DNA from: Sphingopyxis sp. Root154
GTDB taxonomy: Bacteria > Pseudomonadota > Alphaproteobacteria > Sphingomonadales > Sphingomonadaceae
NCBI RefSeq assembly: GCF_001427105.1
Contig: NZ_LMGI01000002.1
Location: 1,736,867-1,800,866 of the forward strand
DNA: 64,000 nucleotides
Reading direction: 5' to 3'
Each line of letters opens with the position of its first letter. Position 1 is the stretch's first letter. The position numbers were made by a program, and so were the translations under genes. This document shows, piece after piece, positions 33,701 through 40,800 of the stretch. The notes beneath the pieces were generated by a model. The model was not told where the DNA came from, did not search any database, and saw only the letters and a program-made list of their open reading frames with translations.

Positions 33701-35909
33701 CGGTGCCGTTGACCGTCGCCCAGCCAAGAGCGCCATCCCCATTGCTGGTGGTGATCGCGCCGCTGACAGGCAAGGTGAAATCCAGGAGGCCGCCCGTGCG
33801 CGTGAGCGTGCCGAGGTTCAGCACCATGCTGCCGCCCGCACCGGACGTCGCGACGATCCGGTTGTTGCCCGCGGTCACGTTCAGCCCGTCGAAGGTCTGG
33901 CTGTTCACACCCCCCGCCGCGCCGGTGAGGGCAAGCGTGCCGCCAGCCATGTTCAGCGCCGATTGGGCGGAAATGATGTCGCTGGCAGGTGCTCCCGCCG
34001 CCGTGAAATTCAGCGCCAGCGTGCCGCCATTGATCGTGGTATCGCCGGTGTAGGTGCTTTGCCCGGAGAGCGCGAGCGTGCCAGTGCCGTGCTTCACGAG
34101 GCTTCCGTTGCCGGTGATGCCGCCAGAATAGCTGGTGCTGGCAGCGCCGTTGACAGTCAGATCGGCGCCGTTGAGCGCCACGCTGCCGCCCGTTCCCGCG
34201 AGCGAAGTGGCTTGAAGATCATGGGTATTGAGGTCCAGCGTACCCCCATTGACGACCAACGCATTCGGCGCGCCAAGAGCTTGGTCGCTGCCGAGCTGCA
34301 GGGTTCCGCTGTTGACGGTGGTCGACCCGACGAAGATGTTGGCGCCGCTGAGCAGCCAGACATTGCCTGCGCCGCCGCTCATAACGAGGTTGCCGGTGCC
34401 CGAAATCACGCCCGACAGGGTGTTGGTGCCCGCGAAGCCGCCGCCGAGGATCAGGGCATCGGCCGGAGCGGCGGCATTGAACGCGACCGCGCCGCTGAGG
34501 GCGAGCGCGCCGGTGCCGTCGTTGAGCACGCTGTTGACGCCGTTGAGGAGCAGCGCGCGATTGGTACCGCCACCGGTACCGGTATAGGACAACGCGCCGC
34601 TGGTGAAGGCGATCGTCCCGTCACCGGTCATGCCCGTGCCTAGCGAACTGACGGTGCCCCGGTTCGCCAATGAGCTGGCCTTGACGGTCACTCCCTGGAT
34701 CGCCGTGGGAGCGGTAAAACTGTTGGTACCGCCCAGCGTAATCGTGCGGGCGGTGCCACTGCCCTGGAAGAAGATCGGCCGGAACCCCGAAATGTCGCCC
34801 AGCAATTCCATGTCGGCCGTTTGGGCGCTGAAGGCCACGAAGACCGTGGTCAAGCCGCTCTGAGAGAAGTTGCCGGTCAGCGACAGCGTCCCGGTCCCCT
34901 GATTGATCAGGCTGATGCCGCCGCCGCCGTTTCGCATCGACCAGCCGCGGTTGGAAACGTCTCCGTCGCCGGTATAGACCGCGCTGGTGCTGCCGGCACC
35001 GATCTCCGAGCCGATGAAGATCGTGTTGCCGGCACCGAGCGAGCTTGCCTGGCCGATATTGCCGACCGAGGTGAAAGAGAGGTTGACGCCATTGGCATTG
35101 ATGTCGCCGGTGAAATCGTTGGCGTCGTTGTTCAGCGTAGTCGACTGGACCAGTTGAAGACTGCCGGCGCCGGTGATGCGCGCCGAGCCCACTCCTCCGC
35201 CGATGCTCGCCGCTCCGGCGAGCGTGACGACGCGGGTGCTGGCCAACGCGCCCGTGCTCCGGAGGCTCGCACCGGCGGACAGAGTGATGTTGTTGTCGAC
35301 ACCAAGCGCCGCATCGCCGTTGACTGTCAGAATGCCCTGCGTGACATTGACCCCGCCGCTGAAGACATTGGCGCCAGTGAGCGTCAGCGCGCCGGAGCCC
35401 GCCTTGGTCAGCCCTGCGTTCCCGGCAAGGATCGAGTTAATGGTGGCGGTGCCATTGGTGGTAATGGTAGGCGCGGTGCCGGCGAGCGTCAGCGTGCTAC
35501 TCGTGAGACTATAGGTAGTGTTGGCGTCGAAGGTGAGGTTGCCCACCCTGATCGGCGTGATCAGCGTTACTGTCGCGTTCGTTCCGTTGGGACCGCCGAA
35601 GATGGCGTTGTCGACGCCGCCATTGTTCCATGGGGTATAGGGACCGCTGACGCCGTCGCCATTGGGGCTCCAGGTCGAGGAGGCCGTATCCCAGGTGCCT
35701 GTTCCACCGCGGTTGGCTGCGGTACCGTTCGGGTCCCAATATCTGTCCTGCTGCGCGTTGGCTGGCGAAGGCAGGCTGAACAATGCGAGGGCGGCAAGGG
35801 AAGCGCTACCGAGCAAGCGCGCACCACTCAACGGGCCTGGGTCAGACGAACGAATGCGGGTTGGCCGAACGTGACCGGCCGAATGCGGTCGAGCCATCGT
35901 CTTCGTCAT
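21714..35909 (-). CDS. Giant autotransporter adhesin-like protein (type V secretion)
   Basis: About 4731 residues. The ATG at 35909 (MTKTMARPHS) is used because AAAGGG precedes it at about 7 nt; the frame upstream is not signal-like. An extended signal peptide ends near residue 54 (SLPSPANAQQD). The passenger is a beta-helix of autotransporter-associated repeats (for example GGLTKTGAGTLVLGG and NSYTGGTAINGGTLRI), with four long modules containing the FWDG motif. A separate block around 25.9-26.8 kb repeats TGTLRIENGA-like units of about 40 residues. The final 280 residues form an outer-membrane barrel ending in GLRMRF. Likely a surface adhesin or biofilm protein. The size is extreme for the family. 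Confidence 0.92.
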   Translation of the reverse strand: MTKTMARPHSAGHVRPTRIRSSDPGPLSGARLLGSASLAALALFSLPSPANAQQDRYWDPNGTAANRGGTGTWDTASSTWSPNGDGVSGPYTPWNNGGVDNAIFGGPNGTNATVTLITPIRVGNLTFDANTTYSLTSSTLTLAGTAPTITTNGTATINSILAGNAGLTKAGSGALTLTGANVFSGGVNVTQGILTVNGDAALGVDNNITLSAGASLRSTGALASTRVVTLAGAASIGGGVGSARITGAGSLQLVQSTTLNNDANDFTGDINANGVNLSFTSVGNIGQASSLGAGNTIFIGSEIGAGSTSAVYTGDGDVSNRGWSMRNGGGGISLINQGTGTLSLTGNFSQSGLTTVFVAFSAQTADMELLGDISGFRPIFFQGSGTARTITLGGTNSFTAPTAIQGVTVKASSLANRGTVSSLGTGMTGDGTIAFTSGALSYTGTGGGTNRALLLNGVNSVLNDGTGALALSGAVAFNAAAPADALILGGGFAGTNTLSGVISGTGNLVMSGGAGNVWLLSGANIFVGSTTVNSGTLQLGSDQALGAPNALVVNGGTLDLNTHDLQATSLAGTGGSVALNGADLTVNGAASTSYSGGITGNGSLVKHGTGTLALSGQSTYTGDTTINGGTLALNFTAAGAPASDIISAQSALNMAGGTLALTGAAGGVNSQTFDGLNVTAGNNRIVATSGAGGSMVLNLGTLTRTGGLLDFTLPVSGAITTSNGDGALGWATVNGTDYAQVLGGTIAAFTAYANKDDAGTWLTGDVVSDAGGAANTAFFNTLTSDVQLAGLKYTAATNSTVTVGGANTLGVDGTIIVASSVGNTSQTITGGSLTGSAGGGTVGVLHNGTGTGAFTIAATIVDNGGATGFIKGGSGKVSLTGTNSYTGGTTLSGGTLAISSVANAGAASSIGASTADSANLVIESGTLEYAGAGAGTTDRGFTLVNGGPSRTIQVTNGGANLTFGGVVVGPDDAGLTKTGAGTLTLANAANSYGGATTVSAGTLSVNTLANGGAASGIGASTADSANLVLQNAGGLQFTGATTSTNRGFTLGTGNGRIDVSDPAAVLTVSGVATGVGGLVKEGTGTLELTGTNLYQGGTAINAGTVRAGSVQAFGNQNALMGVATGATLDLAGFANKVGALAGGGNVVLGSATLTTGGANGTFTGTISGSGGFTRAAGGTQTMLGCSNSYTGVTSVVGGALSVDCLANGGLASGIGASSNASGNLVLNNSSLIYTGGSTSIDRGLTAIVTGAINVANAATVLGIGGVVTGSGAFRKDGAGTLILSGNNNYTGVTTVTGGILRAGSNTAIGRGGFGLNNTAGVVLDLDNFNTSIAFLNGGGAAGGHITLGTATLTIAGNAGAGNYAGAISGSGGLVKGGTFTQTLSGCASSFTGSTVINGGLLQVGCLADGGTNSAIGAASNAAGNLVLNGGTLSYVGAAGSTDRLFTLGGSAGSRLEASGSGAIAFTNTGAIAFSAPGTNQTIALGGTNSGNNSLAAQITDNGAGVTSLTKDGLGTWILNNPNSNYTGITTINGGVLGVDKLSNGGLASSIGASSAAAANLVIGNGSTLRYTGTGDTTNRLFTLSAGTTFLESSGTGAIVFTDTGLVTLAGADQARTIALGGTNTGNNTLAGSIGNAGTGVTVLAKNDAGTWVLTGTNTYTGLTNINAGTLILGNGGTAGSIASATVNNLGVLGFNRADTLTYGGVIAQSGSVRQLGAGITILTGANTYTGGTTISAGTLQLGNGGTTGSITGNVTNDGVLDFNRSNIATFDGVISGSGSVKQSGAGTTILTGSNSYTGGTAINAGTLQISSDANLGAAAGPLSFNNGILRTTANITSARAATLAGAGTMLTDAGTSFTLGGVVSGAGGLTKSGTGTLILTGTNGYAGGTTISGGTLSLGNGGTTGSILGNVTNNGSLVFDRSDNNGFGGFVSGTGSLTQRGSGIVTLTANNSYTGATNVTAGTLLINGNQSGATGLTSVAAGAALGGSGIIGGNVNVANGGILAPGNSPGTLTINGDLSLASGSILNFEFGQADVAGGPLNDLVNVGGNLVLDGTINVSESAGGTFGGGIYRMFNYGGALTDNGLTLGVLPVGSSVTVQTSVAGQVNLINSLGLSLSFWDGTAGPKFNNVINGGNGTWYLGGVDNNWTNADGSVNAAYADNTLAIFAGTAGTVTLDNTGGAVTASGLQFASNGYLINGAPLTLSGPESMIRVGDGTAAGAGFTATIATALTGATKLVKTDLGTLVLTGANSYSGGTAINGGTLRIASDANLGAGAGGLDFNGGTLNTTANITTSRAVTLTGAGSVLTNAGTVLTLAGSVAGGGRLTKSGAGTLLLTGDAMHSGGTTIAAGALQIGDGGTTGSIAGDIVVNAGTGVSFNRSDSSSYGGSITGAGVIFVDEGQLTLTGNSSVGGTINVQQNATLIINAGNTVSTGAVATVGGGTISVSGSGSAFAAQRLNALTSTGATTVNVTNGGTIRTTAGPVSLAPTGAAGPATLNVSGTGSLVDIAGALTAANGALAGTTATVTISGGGTVRSSGLNVIGSLNGNTTPSTVTITGAGSNWTSTGVLLQRNGQFSVLAGGAARFDSAQIGTIAAQGASALVSGAGSTFTTTGELVVGSTAGSGVLTIADGARVTAGSLTIADDAVGVTGVVNIGGVEGGPAAAAGFLDGAITFGPGTGRLNFNHIETDYLFANAMSGAGVVNHAAGTTRLTGDSSGFTGTTSVAGGTLLVDGILGGAASLVSVATGGTLGGTGTIGGNVEIFDGNLNPGDVGGIPGRLTIAGNLSLAPAATLNVDFGEANVVGGALNDLIDVGGDLTLDGTLNVAVPPGGSFDPGVYRIINYGGTLSDNGLTVNSGYFVQTSVANQVNLVNTTGLTMRFWDGVNGAKNDGAITGGDGLWQASGGNDNWTEFDGSANAPFTDDAFAVFSGVGGTVTVDGSLGAVTASGMQFASDGYIVAGDDITLVGPEAIIRVGDGTVGGAGYTATIASNLTGVGDVIKSDLGTLVLTGTNSFAGETYVKAGELRLADGGALSNTEGRIGRESGEQAVVTVIGTDGSGNASTWTNTAGLRIGDKGAGTLNILDGGAVSVADIAYIGYDFGSRGTVTVSGADGSGNASTWTGANDIVIGEFGTGTLNITAGGQVSNQSGWIGSNAGSQGIVNVSGIGANGVASAWTNNADVLVGYNGNGTLNIADGGKVVSVGGQIGVDSDGIGRVLVTGAGSSWENSGRINVGLFGAGTLRIENGATVTSNDGVVGASARGDAVISGAGTSWVNTEQLNIGSFGTGTLRIENGASVISNQGYIGANDAGSVVVTGAGSNWLVTDFGMTVGNDGDGSLTIEDGGRVRAEGGVSLGVADGVTSTVTLLGTPGNRGALETGEIGAGLGTVNFSLDGGVLRATAGNDSFFADFDTHDITLGVNGGVIDTDVHDIGISPRFVGAGGLTKDGAGTLTLSGASSYAGATLVNAGTLLVNGDQSAATGLMTVFSGAALGGNGTIGGNVDLLDGGILAPGTSAGTLTINGNLSLAGGSILNYEFGQADVAGGALNDLVNVGGDLTLDGTINVTVPTGGSFGPGIYRVLNYGGALVDNGLTLGAIPGGTAGVSVQTAIAGQVNLVNAQGLALSFWDGAVGPKNNSAVNGGDGVWQVAGGSNNWTDANGTVNADYVQDSFAIFSAAPGTVTVDNSGGNVLASGMQFASNGYVIAGDRLTLTGASAIVQVGDSSAAGAGYIATIGAELAGSARLVKTDLGTLVLTNTNSYTGGTAINGGTLRISGDANLGAVTSGLGLNGGTLHTTASFASARQFDLTGAGSFLTDAGTTLTLTGSLGGVGGLTKTGAGTLVLGGTGSHRGGTTVGAGTLFVNGDYAGVTGRTSVASGATLGGTGTIGGDMTLADGATLAPGAGGVGTLTIGGNLSLASGTRLAFELGEAGVAGGALNDLVNVGGNLTLDGTIDVAAPAGGAFDVGVYRLFNYGGALTDNGLSLGTLPAGANVGIQTSIAGQVNLVNSAGLTLNFWDGAAGPKNNSIINGGNGIWQASRGNDHWTNASGAVNAAYSDGAFAVFGGTAGTVTVDNALGAVLVAGMQFAADGYVIAGGGITLDAPQTVIRVGDGSSGAAGFKATINSVLAGAAELVKTDAGTLVLGGANSYTGGTRISGGTVQIASDANLGAAAGKVTLDGGTLATSADLVSNREIAVAGPGTIATAANTTFTYGGLFTGPGTLTKAGSGTLRVTGNSDGFGGSTTVAAGTLAVQGRLGGAVTVASGARLEGGGQIGSLVNAGVVAPGNSIGTLTIAGDYEGRGGVLEIEAELGGDTSVSDRLVVGGATAGSTTVRVTNRGGLGAPTVEGIKIVDVAGASNGSFALDGDYLFEGQQAVVVGAYGYRLYKNGVATPQDGDWYLRSALLSPIDPEVPLYQPGVPVYEAYVGALQALNGLPTLQQRVGNRSWAGTSGADGTGIWGRFESQRLRPEAAFSTSGADRKADGWQAQMGADAMLAQRSDGATLVGGINAHYGTADTAVASIFGNGSIDTKGYGVGASLTWYGPQGFYVDGQAKLSWFDSDLESNILGALVEGNKGKGRAFSVELGKRSSIGSNLTVTPQIQMTYAHVGFDRFIDPVEAVVSPDRGDSLKTRWGLSLDHQQSWGATGEGRRTHVYATINLAYEWLDGARVDVSDTPIENRGQRLTGELGFGGSYSWGGGRFTLYTEVTGDTGLADFGAGYSLKGTAGLRMRF
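23460..29900 (-). repeat. Four diverged approx. 720-bp coding modules within the giant autotransporter
   Basis: Each module runs from a GGNLTLDGTINV-like strand through YRLFNYGGALTDNGL, QTSIAGQVNLVN, FWDG, NNW, MQFASNGYVI and a VRVGDG strand to a TLVLTGANSYTGGT end. The FWDG-coding positions lie near 23860, 25030, 27270 and 29550. Spacing is irregular because other beta-repeats separate them. Two further modules of the same kind are found in the second autotransporter near 40190 and 41390. Confidence 0.75.
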
Positions 35910-36250
35910 GTGCAACCCTTTTTTAGCAGGATCGGGACAACCCGCCCGCTCGGTGATCATTTTTTGGTCCGGCGACGCCCGCACGCTAGTGAAGCTAAAT
36001 GACAGTAAAAGGTAACATAAGGTAAATTGCAGCTCATCGTTGCGGTGAACTAGCCACAAAATTTCAATAACTTACATTGGTGTCAGCCGGAATGGGCGGC
36101 AGTATCGAACTCGCGGCGCCAGTACCACGGAGGCGGCAACGACAGCCCGAACTGGCCGATTACAGCCACTCCTCCCTAGAGATCGAAATACGGAAAGCGG
36201 ACATCGCTCTTCCACACGCCGCAAGTGGCGAATATGTCCCGGCGCTGCGG
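35910..36250. other. Upstream region of the giant autotransporter
   Basis: About 340 bp. It carries a pair of AAGGTAA direct repeats at 36009-36015 and 36019-36025 (10-bp period), possibly a regulator site in the autotransporter promoter. It also holds a copy of the dispersed repeat at 36150-36208. No gene is seen. Confidence 0.45.
36150..36208. repeat. Dispersed intergenic palindromic repeat, copy 4
   Basis: Begins AACTGGCCGATTACAGCCAC and ends GGAAAGCGGACATCGCTC; the middle is more diverged than in copies 2 and 3. It is intergenic, beyond the stop of the DUF6961-like gene. Confidence 0.5.
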
Positions 36251-36520
36251 TCAGAATTGCGTCTGCGCGTTCCTTATCGCGGCCGGACCCGAAGGTGGGA
36301 CTGCCGGCGGGGCGGCCGACGTACCTCCGCCAAAATAACGGATTGCATGGAGATCGTTCAAGCATTCGGCAACTTGCGACCAGAATTCGGCTTCCCGATG
36401 CTCTCCGGACGCGCGAAGTGCCTGAATCCTATCCGTAATGACTGCAGGCCCGCGATCGCGATATCGTGTTTCGAGGGCGAGCACCTGACCCCAAAGGTCA
36501 TGGTCGGCATTGCTTCCCAT
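36251..36520 (-). CDS. Small DUF6961-like protein
   Basis: 89 residues from the ATG at 36520. The core DHDLWGQVLALETRYRDRGP, then AVITDRIQALRASGEHREAEFWSQVAECLNDL, matches the short DUF6961-type proteins (an LWG start, an amphipathic helix with an xxIxxRI motif, then EFWxxVA). Function unknown; probably cytosolic, since there is no signal or membrane segment. The ATG at 36520 has GGAG about 9 nt upstream. The longer open frame to 36736 is antisense-like and was not used. The C-terminal 25 residues are Pro/Ala-rich and probably disordered. Confidence 0.6.
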   Translation of the reverse strand: MGSNADHDLWGQVLALETRYRDRGPAVITDRIQALRASGEHREAEFWSQVAECLNDLHAIRYFGGGTSAAPPAVPPSGPAAIRNAQTQF

Positions 36521-36599
36521 CGCTGCGACTCCGATGTGTTTGCCCGATCCTAGCACATGCGCGTTTGCGCATAAAATAGCAGATGGGGCCCGGCAACTC

Positions 36600-37037
36600 T
36601 CAGCCAAGTTCCTGGGCAAGCCCGATGAGAAGCCCTCCGGGTCCACGAATGTAGCAGAGCCGGTATACGTCCTGATAATCGACCACCTCGCCGACGAGCT
36701 CGGCACCCCGCGCGCGGACCCGTTCCAGGGTGTCATCGAGGTCGTCTACGGCGAACATGGTGCGGAGATAGCCGAGGGCGTTGACCGGGGCGCCTCGGTG
36801 GTCCGCGACGACGGACGGCCTCAGGAAGCGGGAGAGCTCGAGCCTGCTATGGCCGTCGGGGGTGCGCATCATCGCAACTTCGACATGCTGGTCGCCGAGA
36901 CCCGTGACACGGCCCGCCCATTCACCTTCGATAGTCGCCCGCCCTTCGAGCTCGAGGCCCAGTTCGAGAAAGAAATCGACCGTAGCGTCGAGATCCTCGA
37001 CGACGATTCCCATATTATCCATCCGCTTGATCGCCAT
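36600..37037 (-). CDS. VOC-superfamily (glyoxalase/bleomycin-resistance fold) protein
   Basis: 145 residues with paired beta-alpha-beta-beta-beta modules: MDNMGIVVEDLDATVDFFLE at the N-terminus, RTPDGHSRLELSRFL mid-protein, LRTMFAVDDLDDTLERVRAR, and YIRGPGGLLIGLAQEL at the end. The usual first metal-binding His (DHVGIVV) is Asn here, which I believe is common in this subfamily, so the activity cannot be assigned. Cytosolic. It lies between the PRC-barrel-like gene and the DUF6961-like gene on the same strand, but the gaps do not prove an operon. Confidence 0.85.
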   Translation of the reverse strand: MAIKRMDNMGIVVEDLDATVDFFLELGLELEGRATIEGEWAGRVTGLGDQHVEVAMMRTPDGHSRLELSRFLRPSVVADHRGAPVNALGYLRTMFAVDDLDDTLERVRARGAELVGEVVDYQDVYRLCYIRGPGGLLIGLAQELG

Positions 37038-37085
37038 GATTTCGGTCTCCTCGGCGTCCCACGCTATTTCAGCGAGCCCCTATCC

Positions 37086-37634
37086 CTAACCGCCCTTCTT
37101 CTGCGCCCGCGCCGCCCTGACACCCGCGAGGAACTGTTTTTCTTCGACCTTCATCGCAAGCCCTTTCGACGAGAGGAAAAATGCGGCGCGCGGCATGGTA
37201 ATATTCCCCTCGCTGGTCGTCAGCACCGCGCCCTGAGGTGCCATTGCCGTGACCTTTCCGAGAACCGTGGCACCGTCGGCGCTGCGCACCTCGGCACCCG
37301 GCTTCAATGCACCGTCGATCGCCGCCGCATCGGCCTCGGCCTGCCTCAGGACGGCGACAATCTTCGCCTTCGGGGCTTTCAGCGCCGGGCCCTTCCCGCT
37401 CTTCACAAAAGCATTCTTCGGGACCACCAGCCCATTGCCGTCGATCGACACCGCAACCCTGTCTCCGGATATCTTGGCAATCTGGCCGACTTCTTCGCCG
37501 TTCTGATCATAGACCTTGGCTCCAACAACAAGCGAAGTGGCAGGCGCTGCCTCTTGCGCCTGCGCGGCGGGGCCAGTGAGCGGTATTGCGCCAGCAAGGC
37601 ACAGCGCGGCGATCAAGGCGAATGGTCTGGGCAT
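37086..37634 (-). CDS. Exported PRC-barrel-like hypothetical protein
   Basis: 182 residues. MPRPFALIAALCLAGAIPLTG with an AQAQEAAP cleavage region is a Sec signal peptide. The mature protein contains two PRC-barrel-like beta units: VGAKVYDQNGEEVGQIAKIS, then DGNGLVVPKNAF; and GAEVRSADGATVLGKVTAMA, then EGNITMPRAAF. The end is basic (RAARAQKKGG). Probably periplasmic; function unknown. The ATG at 37634 is chosen because the signal peptide starts there. It lies just beyond the 3' end of the second autotransporter, separated by 262 bp that contain a repeat copy and a small CAGTCG/CGACTG inverted repeat at 37741-37759. Confidence 0.75.
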   Translation of the reverse strand: MPRPFALIAALCLAGAIPLTGPAAQAQEAAPATSLVVGAKVYDQNGEEVGQIAKISGDRVAVSIDGNGLVVPKNAFVKSGKGPALKAPKAKIVAVLRQAEADAAAIDGALKPGAEVRSADGATVLGKVTAMAPQGAVLTTSEGNITMPRAAFFLSSKGLAMKVEEKQFLAGVRAARAQKKGG

Positions 37635-37809
37635 GAAAACTCCTAGCGAACCAGAATGCTTGCCCGTGCCGCGCTGCACGGCAGCACGCCAAATGCGATG
37701 TTGACCGGCCGTGCAACGGACGCGGCGAGGTGATATCCATCAGTCGAAAACGTCGACTGCCGGGACGAGAGGCGGGTTGCGCCAGTTGCTACAAGAAGGG
37801 TGCCTTCGG

Positions 37810-37870
37810 TCGCAAATGGCCGCTAGCTGACCGTCGGCCTTCCGACAAAAATCGAGGAAAGCAGACTTCC
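37810..37870. repeat. Dispersed intergenic palindromic repeat, copy 5
   Basis: TCGCAAATGGCCGCTAGCTG, then ACCGTCGGCCTTCCGAC, then GAGGAAAGCAGACTTCC. It aligns well with the copy at 56234 (TCGCAAGTGGCCGTTTGCAG). It lies downstream of the second autotransporter. Confidence 0.55.
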
Positions 37871-37896
37871 GATCCACCACGCCTCCCTGGCTGACC

Positions 37897-40800
37897 TCAG
37901 AAGCGCCAACTAAACGATGCACGCCCTCCGTGATCGGTAGTGCGATCGCCATAGTTGCCAATGTAGCCAATACTCAGGCCAATATTGCGTCCAAGATCGG
38001 TTTCGAGCCCGACATCAACAAAGATGCTGTTTCGGTCGATCCCAGTGCCGACGATCCTGAACGCCTGCCCGGTGGAGAAACCCAGATCAACAGTCGGCAC
38101 GCGATTTCCGAAGGCGTGGCGCAACGCGGCCGATCCGGCAAAGCGAAGGGCAAAATCACCCGCCGCGAGATTTGCCCGCGTGCGTATTCCCAGCGAGCCG
38201 TAGGTCATCCGCTCCTTGCCATTGCCCCCCTGGAGCGCGGCGCTGCCGCCCTGCTCATCGACCTCGGCATCGAACAACGTGACATGTGCCAACCCCGCGA
38301 AGGGTTGAAGCATCATGCCGCCAACCTCGCCCTTGAGTGCGACTTCGCCAAACGCCTGAAGGGTTCGCGCGGCATAGTCGCTGGAGAGCGCCTGATCGAG
38401 GGTGCCGAAGGTCACCCGCCGCGACGCGTGGACATCGTTCCAGGCATAGGCACCGCCGACCTGGAATGAGGCCATGCCGTAGCTGCCGAGAATATAGCCG
38501 CCGGTATGGAAGGTGTCGATGTCATGCTCGGCGCGCGCGGTCCTGAGGGTGGTGGAATCATAGCCAAACGCCGCGCCGACCCGGATATTCGGCCCCAGCG
38601 ACCCGTCGAACCCAGTGAGCAGGCCTTTCAGATCACGATCATAACCAACGGCATTTGCGTCACCGTCTCTGTTGCCCCAGCTTCCGAGCGCGCGGCCCCA
38701 GAGCGCCATCCCCGTGCTGCCGGCTGTCTCGCCGCGCGCCAGTATCGCGTCGCGCACGAAGCGACTGTCCTCGATCAATTGTCCGCGCACGCTGGCAAAA
38801 TCCGAACCCGCGAGCTGGTCGAAAGCGCTGCGCGCCTCCGGCGCAGTGAGCGCAACCACGGCGTCATAGATGTCATTGCCCATATCCAGCGCCTGGACCG
38901 CCGGGGCGACCGCATGTTGATTGACCGTTTGGGCCACCGAGCCGAAATCCACCGTGTTGCGGCGAAGGTTCAGCGTTACGGCGTTGGCTGCATAGCTGAG
39001 CGTCGGAGTCAGAAATGAAAGGTTCGAGGTCACGGCGCCGAAAGTGCCGGTGACGCCGCCCGCCGCGGTCAGGATCGTGTAGCTGGTGTTGGCGGCATAG
39101 TTGCCGTCCGCCGCCAGCACGGCGACGCCGACATTGGTGTCGATCGTGACGGTGCCGACGACGACGATCCTGTCGCTCGTGCCTGCCGCGTCTGCCTCGA
39201 CCTCGTAGATGCTTCCCGAGGCGAAGGCGAGGTTGCCGGCAAGGTTGAGCCGACCGATCGAGTTACCCGGTGCGATCGTCCCGGCAATGTTGGCCGACCC
39301 GGCGGTGCCCGTGCCTTGAACGCGGCCGCCCGCTGCGACGTTTAACGTGCCACCCAGCGTGCCGTTCACGGCCAGCATCTGACCCTGACCCACGTTGGTG
39401 GTGCCCTGAAAAGCCGACCCATCTCCGTCGAAGCGAATTGCGCCGCCACCCTGCACGATCATGGTGCCGCTGCCGGTGATCGAACCGGAATAATCCCCCT
39501 CGCCCGCCTGGTCGAAGACGAAGTTCGCGCCCAGCGCCAGATCAACATTGCCGGTGAACAGCGTGGAGGTCGATATCAGGCTGCCAGCCCTGACTTGCCA
39601 ATCGGTCGCGTTGGCACCGGTAAGCGTCAGACCACCAATTCCCGCCTTGATCGTGGTCCCCGTGCCGGTGACGATTCCCGCGTAGGTGCCGCTGCTCGCC
39701 AGATCGAAGACGAGTGTGCCGCTGTTGGCGATGTTGCCGCGCAACGCGTCGGTGTCACCGACCAGCGTGCCAGCCTCGACGACGGTACCGCCTGTGTAGT
39801 CGTTGGCTCCACTAAGGACGAGCGTGCCGAGGTCGGATTTGACCAAGGTCGCCGATCCGGTCAGCGACGCGCCGATGTTGGCGGTGAACGCCGCGCCCGC
39901 TGCGGTACCGTCGCCCACGCGCACCACTGCGCGGTCACCCGCGAGCGCGAGGGCGCCACCACCGACGGTATAGCCGTCAACCGCGAACTGCATGCCGGTC
40001 GCCGAGACCTGTCCCGCTCGATTGTCGATCGCGACCGTGCCGCCAAAGCCCTGGAACACGGCAAAGCCTGGCTGCGGCGTCATGGCGCTGTTCACGCCGC
40101 CGTTCGCCGTGGTCCACGCCGTGCCGCCGGCGGTCCAGCTTCCGCTGCCGCCGTCGACTGCGCCATTGTTGTGAAGCCCGGCATCACCGCCGTCCCAGAA
40201 GACCAGCTCGGCGCCGCTGGTATCGACCAGATTGACCAGGCCCCCACCGGTCTGGATCGACAGGCTGTCTCGTGAGGCGCCGGTGACCGTTCCGAGGTCG
40301 AGACCCTTGTCGGTAAGCGTGCCGCCGTAATCGAACAGGCGATAGACGCCCGCACCGAACGCCGGGGTCGCGTTGACGTTGAGTGTGCCGTCGAGCGTGA
40401 GGTCCCCGGCAACATCGAACAGCGCGACGCTCGACGATGCGCCCAGCGTCACGTCGACCTGCGATCCCGAACCCAGCACCAGCGAGCCTAGCGAAAGGGT
40501 GCTGCCCTGCACGCCAATCAGCCGCGCACCGTCCGCGACGGTCATAGCGGCATCGATCGTGCCTCTGCCCTGGAAACTGCCGGCCGCAATCGTCACGGCA
40601 CCGCCACCGCCGATTGTACCGTCGAAGGTCGAGCTGCCCCCCGAGCTGCCGACCGACAGCGTGCCGCCGCCGAGCGCAATGCTGCCCGCGCCTTCGAGCG
40701 TGCCAATTGCCAGATTGAAGCCGGCGAGATCGAGGCTGGCCTCAGCTGTCTGTGTCAAGCGCGTAACCCCGGATAGTGCACCCGTGAGCGCGACCGTGCC

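Noticed and set aside
28545..34643. Long plus-strand open frames opposite the giant autotransporter (for example 28545-30020 and 32625-34643)
   Set aside because: They are antisense to strong beta-helix repeats in GC-rich DNA; their products are Arg/Ala/Gly-rich with no domain and no ribosome-binding site.
37741..37759. CAGTCG/CGACTG inverted repeat as a terminator for the second autotransporter
   Set aside because: The stem is only 6 bp, lies about 140 bp beyond the stop and has no T-run, so terminator function is not supported.
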